Of a stretch of DNA of 27,030 bases, positions 20,136-27,030 are shown piece by piece. Numbering within the stretch: position 1 is the stretch's first letter; the number at the start of each line of letters is the position of its first letter. Below the pieces are notes generated by a model. It saw only the letters and a program-made list of their open reading frames with translations, searched no databases and had not been told where the DNA came from. The stretch lies in the IMG/VR virus record IMGVR_UViG_3300020193_000120, positions 1-27,030 of that record. One strand, given 5' to 3'. The stretch comes from a virus. The position numbers and the translations under genes are program-made.

Positions 20136-21710
20136 ATGAGTATTTTTAGCCTAAACTGGTTCAAATCAAGAAAAAATGATGAACTAGATGCTCTTAAACT
20201 AGAAGAGCAACAATTAAAAAATGAGCTTCTCCGTCAAGAAATTAAATTGATGAGTGAGAAAACAGATGGCACATCCACTTTCAAGCCACCAGAAAAGCCC
20301 TATCGCAACATTAAGATGGTGAACGATGTGCTTACAGTGGTGCTAAATGATGGAGACATTATCACCAAAGTGGGTGCAACACCTGCTGATTATCAAGCAG
20401 TTAAGAACGCAGTTGTAGAGAGTCAGATCATCAGTATTTGTAGCACTCAAGAGGTGGTAGATGAGAAAAGACGTGTAGAGAGAGAAAGAGAAACAGTCAT
20501 TGCTTTAAAAAAGGGCCTTGTTTTATTAAAACAATTGGATGATTTTGAAGTGAAAGGTGATTTTGTCTATCTTAAAGGCGTGAACAGAACCATACCTCAA
20601 TTACTAGTGGAAGAGTTTTTACGCATTATAAACTATTATGTTACAGATAGTTATTATGTGCGTATGGGTGGAGAGCTTCAAACTGCTCTTAATGAGGATA
20701 CGGAGTTTCAGTCTCTCAAGCGCTTCTTTATGTGGTGTTGCTTGAATCCATATGCAGAGGTATCAGATAAACTATACGAATTCCTGAAGAAGAACGCGTT
20801 TAAGATTACCAAACAGGGCTTCTTTGCAGCACTTAGAAATGTAGTGACACTGCATGGATCTCCAGAGCTAGTACAGTTTGTGTCTAATTCCTATATCAAG
20901 GTGAAGGCTGTATGGAAGAAGAGTCCAGACCAATATGAGGTTTATCTCAAGGACAATGCTTATTCTTTCATCCATATAGATGACACATTCACCAAAGAGT
21001 GGATAGATTGTGAGTGTTATGATAGAGATGATGAAGAATACTGGTCTGATGATAATGCATTGAACAGGTCGTTGGAGTCAGTCAAAGGGACGCTGGGTAG
21101 CTTTGATGATAACTGTGATGAGCATGGTAAGACGGAAATCACTGTTAAAAGAACAGATCTTGGAAAGCATATTGGTAATTTGACAGAACTCTATCTAGAT
21201 CTACCTAATAGAAGTGAGAACCGTTTTACAGATGCATATACAAAAACCTTTGACATTCGTGTAGGTAGAGCTGTAAGTATGGACCCTAACCTATGTCGTT
21301 GGAATACAGATGATTGTGGCGCTAAGGGCCTACATTTTACCTCTGATGAGATTCATTATGTAGGATGTGGTGATGAGTCTGTATTGGTGCTTATTAATCC
21401 TATGAAAGTGGTTGGTATTGGTGAGAGTAAAGGCAGATGCTGGGAATATCTTCCAATCATGACTGTTGCTAAAGATGAGGCAACATCTATTTTGCATGAC
21501 TTAGACTTTGACACATTGCAGCTGGATGACAGCTATGCTGTACGTGAACTGGAAGACCTGGCAGAGAAAGCAAAAGATGGCTTTGTTTCAGAGGGCAAGA
21601 AGCATGAATTTAGCCTACCTCATATATCCACCACTGATATTGAGAATATCGTGAGCTCTTTACAAACAATGAAAGACGAGATTAGTAAGCGTATCGTACC
21701 TCTTGACTAA
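20136..21710 (+). CDS. rIIB: RIIB-like protein
   Basis: This protein has the RIIB plan: an N-terminal coiled coil (13-40), a small beta domain (56-95), a central helical core with FFMWCCLNPYAEVSDKLYEF (197-216) then KITKQGFFAALRNVV, matching the T4 RIIB W-x-NPxAxVxxxxYxFL and GFFxAxRNV motifs, and a C-terminal domain with KTFDIRVGRAVSMDPNLCRW and GLHF. It is 524 aa, longer than T4 RIIB (312 aa). It lies directly after rIIA, as partners usually do. The following 83-bp gap holds palindromes and a promoter. Confidence 0.85.
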   Translation: MSIFSLNWFKSRKNDELDALKLEEQQLKNELLRQEIKLMSEKTDGTSTFKPPEKPYRNIKMVNDVLTVVLNDGDIITKVGATPADYQAVKNAVVESQIISICSTQEVVDEKRRVERERETVIALKKGLVLLKQLDDFEVKGDFVYLKGVNRTIPQLLVEEFLRIINYYVTDSYYVRMGGELQTALNEDTEFQSLKRFFMWCCLNPYAEVSDKLYEFLKKNAFKITKQGFFAALRNVVTLHGSPELVQFVSNSYIKVKAVWKKSPDQYEVYLKDNAYSFIHIDDTFTKEWIDCECYDRDDEEYWSDDNALNRSLESVKGTLGSFDDNCDEHGKTEITVKRTDLGKHIGNLTELYLDLPNRSENRFTDAYTKTFDIRVGRAVSMDPNLCRWNTDDCGAKGLHFTSDEIHYVGCGDESVLVLINPMKVVGIGESKGRCWEYLPIMTVAKDEATSILHDLDFDTLQLDDSYAVRELEDLAEKAKDGFVSEGKKHEFSLPHISTTDIENIVSSLQTMKDEISKRIVPLD

Positions 21711-21721
21711 TAATTTTGGGG

Positions 21722-21748
21722 AGTGTCACACTTTTAACAATTTGTTAA
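21722..21748 (+). promoter_or_regulatory. Two adjacent palindromes after rIIB
   Basis: AGTGT-C-ACACT (21722-21732) and TTAACAA-T-TTGTTAA (21734-21748) are odd-centred perfect inverted repeats separated by one base. They lie between the rIIB stop and a promoter-like sequence. They could be operators for the downstream nuclease gene or form a weak attenuating RNA structure; a clear T-run directly after is absent, so I do not call a terminator. Confidence 0.45.
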
Positions 21749-21755
21749 CATGATT

Positions 21756-21789
21756 TTTGCGACAAATTGCGACAAATTACATATATTTA
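21756..21789 (+). promoter_or_regulatory. Candidate promoter with a 10-bp tandem repeat in its spacer
   Basis: TTTG at 21756-21759 and TATATTTA at 21782-21789 fit the Bacteroidota -33 and -7 elements with a long 22-bp spacer; a TTG at 21767 gives an alternative shorter spacing. The spacer holds two copies of GCGACAAATT (21759-21768 and 21769-21778). The message would start within or very near the ATG at 21794, so it may be leaderless. Confidence 0.45.
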
Positions 21790-21793
21790 CCAC

Positions 21794-22216
21794 ATGAAAA
21801 AATGTAGTAAATGTAAAATAGAAAAGCCTTTGTTAGAATTTCACAGTGTGAAAAATGGTAAACAAGGAAAACACCATTATTGTAAGGAGTGTATGTCTGC
21901 TCATAAAAAGCAGGCATACCCCAAACATAAAAGTGGATATAGACTTCGTCAGATTTATAAAAAATATAAATTAACAGAAGACGAAGTGAATACTATGTAT
22001 TTATCCCAGGATAAGAAATGTAAAATCTGTGGAGATATTTATGAAGATATATCCCAACACGGTGGACTATATGTAGATCATTGTCACACTACAGGAAAAG
22101 TTAGAGGGCTTCTTTGTAGAAATTGTAATAATTTACTTGGTGTATCTAAGGATAATATTGTAATTTTACAAGATGCTATTGACTATCTCATGTCACACAA
22201 ATTTGAAGAAATGTGA
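21794..22216 (+). CDS. Endonuclease VII-family HNH nuclease
   Basis: It combines an N-terminal zinc finger (Cys4, Cys7, Cys30, Cys33) with the endonuclease VII core: CKICG (76-80), YVDHCHTTGKVRGLLCRNCN (93-112) with the catalytic Asp95-His96 and His98 and the second zinc pair Cys108/Cys111, then N112 and GVSKDN. Relatives resolve branched DNA (T4 gp49) or act as free-standing homing-type nucleases; at 140 aa both are possible. The ATG at 21794 begins the zinc finger; an upstream in-frame ATG at 21767 falls in the promoter. The gene has its own promoter and palindromes, consistent with a mobile insertion. Confidence 0.85.
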   Translation: MKKCSKCKIEKPLLEFHSVKNGKQGKHHYCKECMSAHKKQAYPKHKSGYRLRQIYKKYKLTEDEVNTMYLSQDKKCKICGDIYEDISQHGGLYVDHCHTTGKVRGLLCRNCNNLLGVSKDNIVILQDAIDYLMSHKFEEM

Positions 22217-22236
22217 CATTCCTCTATTATAACTAT

Positions 22237-22638
22237 ATGACAATCAAGAAGAAACGCAAGTCTAGAAAACCAAGGGTGGCTAGACCTAGAAACGCTGGAA
22301 CTATGACAGAATCAGCATTCTGGTCTTTTATTCGTAGTGCTCTAAGACAGAAAAGTAGGTTCTGGAAACCTGTATTACAATGCAAGTATGAAGCCCGTAG
22401 ACCTTATAAAGGTCCTAATAAGAGGCAGAAATTTGAATATCTATGCAAGAGTTGCCTTAAATGGTTCCCAGAGAAGAAAATTAACGTGGATCATATTTGC
22501 CCAGCAGGAAGCCTTAATTGTGCACAAGACCTTCCAGGATTTGTGGAGCGTCTGTTCTGTGAGAAAGAGCATCTGCAGGTGCTATGTGAGAAATGTCATG
22601 ATGAGAAAACTAAACAAGAAAAATATGGAACTAAGTAA
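22237..22638 (+). CDS. HNH endonuclease, 133 aa
   Basis: A basic N-terminus (MTIKKKRKSRKPRVARPRN) is followed by a C-terminal HNH domain: CKSC (zinc pair), NVDHICPAG with Asp-His, and HLQVLCEKCHDEKTKQE with the closing CxxCH of the fold. Such nucleases bind and cut DNA; roles range from homing to packaging or recombination. I chose ATG 22237 over a GTG at 22213 that overlaps the previous gene's stop. It overlaps the next small gene by 14 bases. Confidence 0.8.
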   Translation: MTIKKKRKSRKPRVARPRNAGTMTESAFWSFIRSALRQKSRFWKPVLQCKYEARRPYKGPNKRQKFEYLCKSCLKWFPEKKINVDHICPAGSLNCAQDLPGFVERLFCEKEHLQVLCEKCHDEKTKQEKYGTK

Positions 22639-22786
22639 AAACGAAGTGCAAGCTTTGATAGCTTACTTTGATGAGACAACCATTAACGTAACTAAAATGA
22701 TTAAAAAGATGGGTCTCAAGCAATGGAAGGAGATTGAAAGTGTAATTGATAAACTTTATAAAATACAAGAATGTCAGAAGAGTTAA
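22625..22786 (+). CDS. Small helical hypothetical protein, 53 aa
   Basis: It begins MELSKNEVQALIAYFDETT and continues as a charged helix to IQECQKS. The start at 22625 lies within the end of the HNH gene and the stop overlaps the next start by 16 bases; the longer open frame upstream is a shadow of the HNH gene. No family is recognised. Confidence 0.55.
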   Translation: MELSKNEVQALIAYFDETTINVTKMIKKMGLKQWKEIESVIDKLYKIQECQKS

Positions 22787-23049
22787 ACCAGATTGTCATC
22801 AACAAAGAGCCCTCATTTACAGAGGTGTGGCACGAGGGATATATTGAATCCAAAGGAGAGCGTCATTATTTCTGGCTTATTAATCCTCAAGGTGTAGATT
22901 CTAGAGGTAATGAATATGCCCAAGAGGTGAGATGGTTCTTTGCTCGTGTGCCTAGAGAGGTGAGAGCTATGTACAATTCAATTATTGAAGCATTTAAACA
23001 GACAGAGAATGATAGTGCAAACAGTGCACGAGATTCTAAATCCATTTGA
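22771..23049 (+). CDS. Small hypothetical protein, 92 aa
   Basis: Unrecognised. Its strand-rich middle (FTEVWHEGYIESKGERHYFW ... EYAQEVRWFFARVPREVRAM) followed by a helix suggests a compact domain of about 75 residues. The last part is polar and overlaps the following gene by about 41 bases. Confidence 0.6.
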   Translation: MSEELNQIVINKEPSFTEVWHEGYIESKGERHYFWLINPQGVDSRGNEYAQEVRWFFARVPREVRAMYNSIIEAFKQTENDSANSARDSKSI

Positions 23050-23248
23050 TGTAGAAGTGAATAAATTAGGATATGGAGTGGCTATGTTTATGATAACAGG
23101 GAGCATTCATTCCAACCCTCAGTTTATTGTTCGTTTCTACAATACAGGTGAGCTTAGAACCGTAGACCAAAATGACCTGCGAGTCTATGGTAATCCATCA
23201 GCAGGTGAATCTTTAAAACCAATACAGTATGATAAAGGGAGTAACTAA
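23009..23248 (+). CDS. Small hypothetical protein, 79 aa
   Basis: Unrecognised; the segment YGVAMFMITGSIHSNPQFIV and FYNTGELRTVDQNDLRVYG looks like a small beta barrel of the kind found in many phage hypotheticals. I take ATG 23009, which reduces the overlap with the upstream gene; ATG 22985 would add 8 residues. It overlaps the nuclease gene by 20 bases. Confidence 0.6.
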   Translation: MIVQTVHEILNPFDVEVNKLGYGVAMFMITGSIHSNPQFIVRFYNTGELRTVDQNDLRVYGNPSAGESLKPIQYDKGSN

Positions 23249-24275
23249 AACAGAAGCTGTCTATAGAGCAGTGCTCTTAGACAGTGCGTCCAGCCTGAAA
23301 GATTTCAGCATGGACAGAAAGAAGTATTTTAGAAAATACATTCTAGGAGAGGATGTAGAAGAAAAAGACACACAAGCAGCTACAACTGGTAGAGTGGTAG
23401 AAACACTACTCTTAGAGCCAGAACAGTTTGATAATAGATTCTTTATGTCTTCCTGTGTAGAAGCACCTTCAGCTCTTATGCTAGCTTTTGTAAATGCTTT
23501 GTACAAACACACAAAAGCAGCTACGGATGATGATGGGAATATTACAAGAAACTTTGGAGAAATATCAAAAGATGCCTATTCAGAATCTGGATTCAAGATT
23601 AAGTATGAGGCTGTAATTAGTAAATTTGTAGGATCTGATGCAGAAATCTATTACAATGAGATGCGTACGGTGAAGGCTAAAGGTTTAATCGTGGTGACAG
23701 CAGAAGATGTAACTAACGCTGAGAGGATTGTAGAAGAGCTACGTAACAATCCTATCACAAAGGATGTAATAAATCTGATGAGTAGTAGTAGGTACACTGT
23801 GCATAATCAGATGCAAGTTGAAGATTATGAACTAGATGGTGTGAAATTTAAGAGTATGATGGATAAGGTGGTAGTAGATCATGAGAAGAAAACAATCCAA
23901 GTGTATGACCTTAAGTGTACATGGTCTGTAGAGAACTTCCTGGATGAGTATTATCTCTATCGTAGAGCATATATTCAGGCCTATCTATATTTCCATGCAG
24001 CCAATGAGTTTAGAAATAATAACGATGAGTTGAATGGTTATACAGTGGCCCCTCCTAGGTTTATTGTATGTGACAGTACTAATTATTATAATCCATTGAT
24101 TTATACACTCTGTTGGGGAGATTTGGAAGATGCATATGAAGGCTTTACACACAAGAATAGAGAATATAAAGGTGTAAAGGAGATTATTGCAGACCTTAAA
24201 TGGGCTCTAGAGAACAATGCATGGAATATTAGCAGAGAAAACAGTATCAATAATGGCCTTGTAAACATCAGATAA
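23229..24275 (+). CDS. PD-(D/E)XK nuclease (RecE/Cas4-like exonuclease)
   Basis: The order SSLKDFSMDRKKYFRKYI, TGRVVETLLLEPEQF (53-67), DGVKFKSMMDKVVVD with Asp212, IQVYDLKCT with Asp227 and Lys229, and YRRAYIQAYLYFHAA (Gln250) matches the RecE/exonuclease VIII-like PD-(D/E)XK group; the Gln-Tyr helix is typical of this branch. The conserved His usually found in the G-x-x-H helix is Glu58/59. At 348 aa it would degrade a DNA strand during recombination or host DNA breakdown, working with the Sak4-like ATPase and ssDNA-binding protein upstream. Confidence 0.8.
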   Translation: MIKGVTKTEAVYRAVLLDSASSLKDFSMDRKKYFRKYILGEDVEEKDTQAATTGRVVETLLLEPEQFDNRFFMSSCVEAPSALMLAFVNALYKHTKAATDDDGNITRNFGEISKDAYSESGFKIKYEAVISKFVGSDAEIYYNEMRTVKAKGLIVVTAEDVTNAERIVEELRNNPITKDVINLMSSSRYTVHNQMQVEDYELDGVKFKSMMDKVVVDHEKKTIQVYDLKCTWSVENFLDEYYLYRRAYIQAYLYFHAANEFRNNNDELNGYTVAPPRFIVCDSTNYYNPLIYTLCWGDLEDAYEGFTHKNREYKGVKEIIADLKWALENNAWNISRENSINNGLVNIR

Positions 24276-24276
24276 G

Positions 24277-24837
24277 ATGATGGAAATAACAATCACTAGT
24301 ATATTCATGGTTCCTACGCTCAAGATTGGTCGTGAGGAACTCAAAGTAAATGGATTTCTTAATGGTTATGTCAGAGATGGTGGAAAAGATACGCAGTATG
24401 AAAACTCTGTATATCTTCTCTTTCATCCTGATAACCTTGATAAGTTTAGGAATTTTCTAGACAAAGAGTATGAAAGAACAAAAGCGGTTGTAGATGACTA
24501 CGATTATGCTGATGGATATGTTGTAGTGGTTTATGCACTTTCCCCTAAATTCAAAAAGGATTTTAAACTTGTTATGGAGAGTAGATATTCTCAAACCTCC
24601 AGAGAGTTTCAAGCTCTTTTTCCTAAGATTATTAAGCTAAAGAAGGATGGTCTACACAGAGATGAGATAAGTTTGCAGTTTCGTGTTTTCAATAAAACTG
24701 ATGATCTTATAAAGTTCTGGGAGGATAAGCTAGGTGTAGAATTTGATGAAAATCAGGAAGTGTGGCATGCTTTTGATTTAGAGAAAGAAACCTTAGATAT
24801 CACTAAAATTGATAGAAAATGTACAATAATCAAATAG
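24277..24837 (+). CDS. Hypothetical protein, 186 aa
   Basis: Unrecognised. Its N-terminal half shows beta strands around a VYLLFHPDNLDKFRNFLDKE helix and YVVVVYALSPKFKKDFKLVM, and the C-terminal half is charged and helical. Similar layouts occur in phage proteins of unknown role located in replication operons. It starts one base after the nuclease stop and overlaps the next gene by 19 bases. Confidence 0.65.
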   Translation: MMEITITSIFMVPTLKIGREELKVNGFLNGYVRDGGKDTQYENSVYLLFHPDNLDKFRNFLDKEYERTKAVVDDYDYADGYVVVVYALSPKFKKDFKLVMESRYSQTSREFQALFPKIIKLKKDGLHRDEISLQFRVFNKTDDLIKFWEDKLGVEFDENQEVWHAFDLEKETLDITKIDRKCTIIK

Positions 24838-25034
24838 TTGAGAAACTGATAGAGAAGTATGGTGACAAGAAGTTTGCCATATACGTACAACTAGAAGTTG
24901 AGAAAAACAAGCTTATAGAAGAGGAGCTCAAAAGTTTAGGAGAAGAGAATCCAGATATGGGTTATGATGCCTACTTTTGGAAACAGAAATATGAAGAATT
25001 AATTAACCAAGAAAATTACCACCTATGGATGTAA
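24819..25034 (+). CDS. Small acidic helical protein, 71 aa
   Basis: Unrecognised; acidic helices (LIEKYGDKKFAIYVQLEVEK, LIEEELKSLGEENPD) and an aromatic end (YFWKQKYEELINQENYHLWM). It is overlapped on both sides (19 and 10 bases), which indicates translational coupling within the operon. Confidence 0.6.
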   Translation: MYNNQIVEKLIEKYGDKKFAIYVQLEVEKNKLIEEELKSLGEENPDMGYDAYFWKQKYEELINQENYHLWM

Positions 25035-25390
25035 GTAAACTATTTAAGGAATACCCCAAAGCATGTGAAATTGTTAAACAATGGTTCCTAGAAAGAATGC
25101 TGGAGAGCTTTAAGGATGAGGCAGTTCCTGAAGATTTTAAGGAGCATGTTCGTAAACAAGGTATTCCCACAGATCAAGTTGAAAAGATCATTGGAAGCAA
25201 TCCTAGAAGTCTTTTTCAAGTGTTTGACGACAATAATCTTTTTATTGAGATAAGACTTAATATGGAAGAGGGCCCTGAGTTTTCATGGGGAGTGAATGGT
25301 AACAGGGTTGATGACTGGCACTCCACTAGAACTGAGGCTGAGCTTAAGGCTGTGATTGAATGTCTTAGACAATTAAACGAAAAAGTATGA
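25025..25390 (+). CDS. Acidic hypothetical protein, 121 aa
   Basis: Unrecognised. A helical N-terminus (LFKEYPKACEIVKQWFLERM) is followed by a small alpha/beta part with WGVNGNRVDDWHSTRTEAEL and a final helix. The last part reads like a short phage domain that ends with a helix after a DWHxTR turn. It overlaps the next start by 4 bases. Confidence 0.6.
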   Translation: MDVSKLFKEYPKACEIVKQWFLERMLESFKDEAVPEDFKEHVRKQGIPTDQVEKIIGSNPRSLFQVFDDNNLFIEIRLNMEEGPEFSWGVNGNRVDDWHSTRTEAELKAVIECLRQLNEKV

Positions 25391-25638
25391 GGGACGATAT
25401 AGTCGAACAAGTGTTAGTTAAATACACACAACGTAGTGAAGTGGGTTACCAGAAATATGGTACCACCCTTACGGAGAACAATAAGGATAGCTATCTAAAG
25501 CACCTACAAGAAGAGCTTATGGATGCTACTCTTTACATAGAAAAACTTATATCCTTAGAAAAGGAAATAAGAGTTTTAGTTATGAAGCATTCAGATAACA
25601 CTAGTTTGGGTGAAGAAATAAGAAGATTAGTTAGTTAG
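25387..25638 (+). CDS. MazG-like nucleotide pyrophosphohydrolase-related protein, 83 aa
   Basis: The sequence SEVGYQKYGTTL ... LKHLQEELMDATLYIEKL follows a short phage family in which KYGTTL precedes an HLQEELxDAxxYxxKL helix. The EExxDA pattern is that of MazG-type all-alpha NTP pyrophosphohydrolases. It is short and has only one metal-binding helix pair in view, so activity is uncertain. It is the last gene before a terminator and lies directly before the ribonucleotide reductase, consistent with a role in nucleotide pools. Confidence 0.5.
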   Translation: MRDDIVEQVLVKYTQRSEVGYQKYGTTLTENNKDSYLKHLQEELMDATLYIEKLISLEKEIRVLVMKHSDNTSLGEEIRRLVS

Positions 25639-25661
25639 AATTTTCTGAATCTCTTGGAATT

Positions 25662-25700
25662 TAGGGGGTGGTGATTTACCTTCGTCACCCCCCTATTTTT
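25662..25700 (+). terminator. Rho-independent terminator before the ribonucleotide reductase
   Basis: A G-rich left arm (GGGGGTGGTGA, 25664-25674) pairs with TCACCCCCCT (25685-25694) with one bulged T, giving at least nine G-C or A-T pairs, followed by A and five T (25696-25700). It separates the replication operon from the reductase gene. Confidence 0.85.
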
Positions 25701-25721
25701 ACCCTTTAAAGCTATAGAATT

Positions 25722-27030
25722 ATGATGGATTTAGGATTAGAAGCACTGTCAAAGATTACGGTGTTTGGAAAGTATGCAAAGTATGTACCTGAGCTAAAAC
25801 GTAGAGAGACATGGGAAGAGATCGTAAACAGGTATGTAACCATGATGATTAAGAAATACCCCACACTTAAGGGTGCAATCGTGGAATCTGCTACATTTAT
25901 TAAGGAAAAGAAGGTGCTTCCTTCCATGAGAGCCATGCAGTTTGCAGGATTAGCTGCAGAGGTGAACAATTCAAGGATTTATAACTGTTGCTACCTGCCA
26001 ATTGACAGTGTGTACAGTTTTAGTGAGACTATGTTCTTACTGCTTGGCGGTACAGGAGTGGGCTATAGTGTTCAAAAACAACACGTTGCACAGCTCCCAA
26101 CTGTTACAAAGCCTGGAAAGGTGCGTAACTATCTAGTTGAGGACTCTATTATGGGCTGGGCAGACGCTATAAAAGTGCTCATGAAAGCCTATCTAGAGGG
26201 AGGATTTATGCCTAAGTTTGACTTTAGAGCCATTCGTAAGAAAGGAGCTCGACTGATTACAGCTGGTGGTAAAGCCCCTGGTCCTGAGCCTCTGAAGATA
26301 TGCATAGCGCATGTTCAGGCTGTACTAGACAGGAAGCAGAAAGGAGAATCACTATCTTCGTTAGAGTGTCATGATATCCTGTGTCATATTGCTAACTCAG
26401 TGCTAGCTGGTGGTATCCGTAGATCTGCCATGATTGCCCTTTTTAGCCATGATGATGAGGAAATGATCACCTGTAAGTATGGAAACTGGTGGGAAACCAA
26501 TGAACAGCGTGGTAGGGCTAATAATTCTGCTGTATTGCTTAGAGGAGAAATAGGTGAAGAAGAGTTTTACAGCCTTTGGGAGCGTATAGAAGCTTCTGGG
26601 TCTGGGGAGCCTGGAATCTATTGGACCAACAATATAGACTGGGGAACCAACCCATGCTGTGAGATTGCTCTACGCCCCTATCAGTTCTGTAACCTATGCG
26701 AGGTGAACGTATCAGACGTAGATAGCCAAGAAGATCTTTGCAATCGCGTAGGAGTGGCAGCATTCTTTGGTACACTACAGGCTGGATTTACAGACTTTCA
26801 TTATTTACGCCCCATCTGGCAGAAGACCACTCAAAAGGATGCCTTGTTGGGTATTGGTATGACTGGTATTGGTTCAGGAGAGATTCTGAAATACGATCTA
26901 GACACAGCTGCCCATACAACAAAGGTGATGAATAGCATGATAAGTGAAGTGATTGGAACTAATGAAGCTGCTCGTATCACTTGTATTAAACCATCTGGTG
27001 CTACTAGTTTAGTGCTTGGAACAGCAAGTG
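25722..27030 (+). CDS. nrdJ: Class II (adenosylcobalamin-type) ribonucleotide reductase, 5' part
   Basis: The frame runs 436 codons from ATG 25722 off the window edge. Family features in order: NNCCYLPID with a Cys pair at 89-90 (one is the regenerating Cys), LLGGTGVGYSV, GGIRRSAMIALF, the radical-site motif NPCCEIAL (Asn310, Cys312, Glu314), a second redox Cys exactly 11 residues later (Cys323 in QFCNLCEVN), GIGMTGI, and KPSGATSLVLGTASG. The same 11-residue Cys spacing occurs in Lactobacillus RTPR (C408/C419), which makes class II the best fit. Such enzymes make deoxynucleotides and need coenzyme B12 but no small subunit; no nrdB-like gene is in view. No ATP cone is seen at the N-terminus. 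A second Cys (313) next to the radical Cys is unusual. Confidence 0.85.
   Translation, partial: MMDLGLEALSKITVFGKYAKYVPELKRRETWEEIVNRYVTMMIKKYPTLKGAIVESATFIKEKKVLPSMRAMQFAGLAAEVNNSRIYNCCYLPIDSVYSFSETMFLLLGGTGVGYSVQKQHVAQLPTVTKPGKVRNYLVEDSIMGWADAIKVLMKAYLEGGFMPKFDFRAIRKKGARLITAGGKAPGPEPLKICIAHVQAVLDRKQKGESLSSLECHDILCHIANSVLAGGIRRSAMIALFSHDDEEMITCKYGNWWETNEQRGRANNSAVLLRGEIGEEEFYSLWERIEASGSGEPGIYWTNNIDWGTNPCCEIALRPYQFCNLCEVNVSDVDSQEDLCNRVGVAAFFGTLQAGFTDFHYLRPIWQKTTQKDALLGIGMTGIGSGEILKYDLDTAAHTTKVMNSMISEVIGTNEAARITCIKPSGATSLVLGTAS

Noticed and set aside
22213-22236. GTG start at 22213 for the second HNH gene
   Set aside because: It would overlap the stop of the preceding gene and add eight hydrophobic residues; ATG 22237, followed by a typical basic N-terminus, is more likely.
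1-27030. Stop-codon reassignment as in some crAss-like phages
   Set aside because: TAA, TAG and TGA all end genes at sensible places with tight spacing, and long genes such as rIIA and rIIB read through without internal stops under the standard code.
1-27030. CRISPR array or insertion sequence
   Set aside because: No regularly spaced direct repeats of 24 bases or more and no transposase-like protein were seen; the only nucleases are HNH and PD-(D/E)XK types.

Overview
This 27-kb window looks like part of a large, AT-rich, lytic-type phage genome that infects a member of the Bacteroidota. All about 55 recognised genes lie on the + strand, most are short and many overlap by 4 to 20 bases. Upstream of starts I see A-rich leaders instead of Shine-Dalgarno sequences. 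Several gaps carry the Bacteroidota promoter pattern TTTG, about 16-22 bases, then TAnnTTT(A/G). TAA, TAG and TGA all serve as ordinary stops, so the standard bacterial code fits. The core genes (Sak4/AAA24-like ATPase, ssDNA-binding-like protein, DnaG-like primase, uracil-DNA glycosylase, rIIA, rIIB, PD-(D/E)XK nuclease, calcineurin-like phosphatase, ribonucleotide reductase) resemble the gene set of crAss-like (Crassvirales) or related Bacteroidota phages. That placement is inference and no structural genes are in view.

Region 1 (1-5024) is an accessory block: a gamma-glutamylcyclotransferase-like gene with GC content unlike its neighbours, a papain-like cysteine peptidase, a SWIM zinc-finger protein, two adjacent HExxH metallopeptidases and a one-helix coiled-coil protein that could be a holin. 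A 169-bp control region (5025-5193) follows, with three spaced TTGA-N3-TCAA palindromes and a promoter, in front of a 310-aa unknown gene.

Region 2 (5194-12628) holds many small unknown genes, a degenerate tRNA-like element at 6400-6470, a phosphatase whose 3' tail is duplicated around a 28-aa membrane peptide, a SemiSWEET-like membrane protein, a complete IscU iron-sulfur scaffold protein and a signal-peptide protein.

Region 3 (12577-25700) starts at a good promoter and is the replication and nucleotide-metabolism block: ATPase, ssDNA-binding-like protein, terminator, DUF6165-like protein, primase, DUF932-like protein, a UDG that lacks its catalytic Asp, rIIA, rIIB, two HNH-type nucleases behind a repeat-rich control region, a PD-(D/E)XK nuclease and a MazG-like protein. 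A second terminator (25662-25700) separates this from a class II (cobalamin-type) ribonucleotide reductase that runs off the right edge. Together these genes supply dNTPs, prime and process phage DNA, and probably counter host defences through the rII pair.
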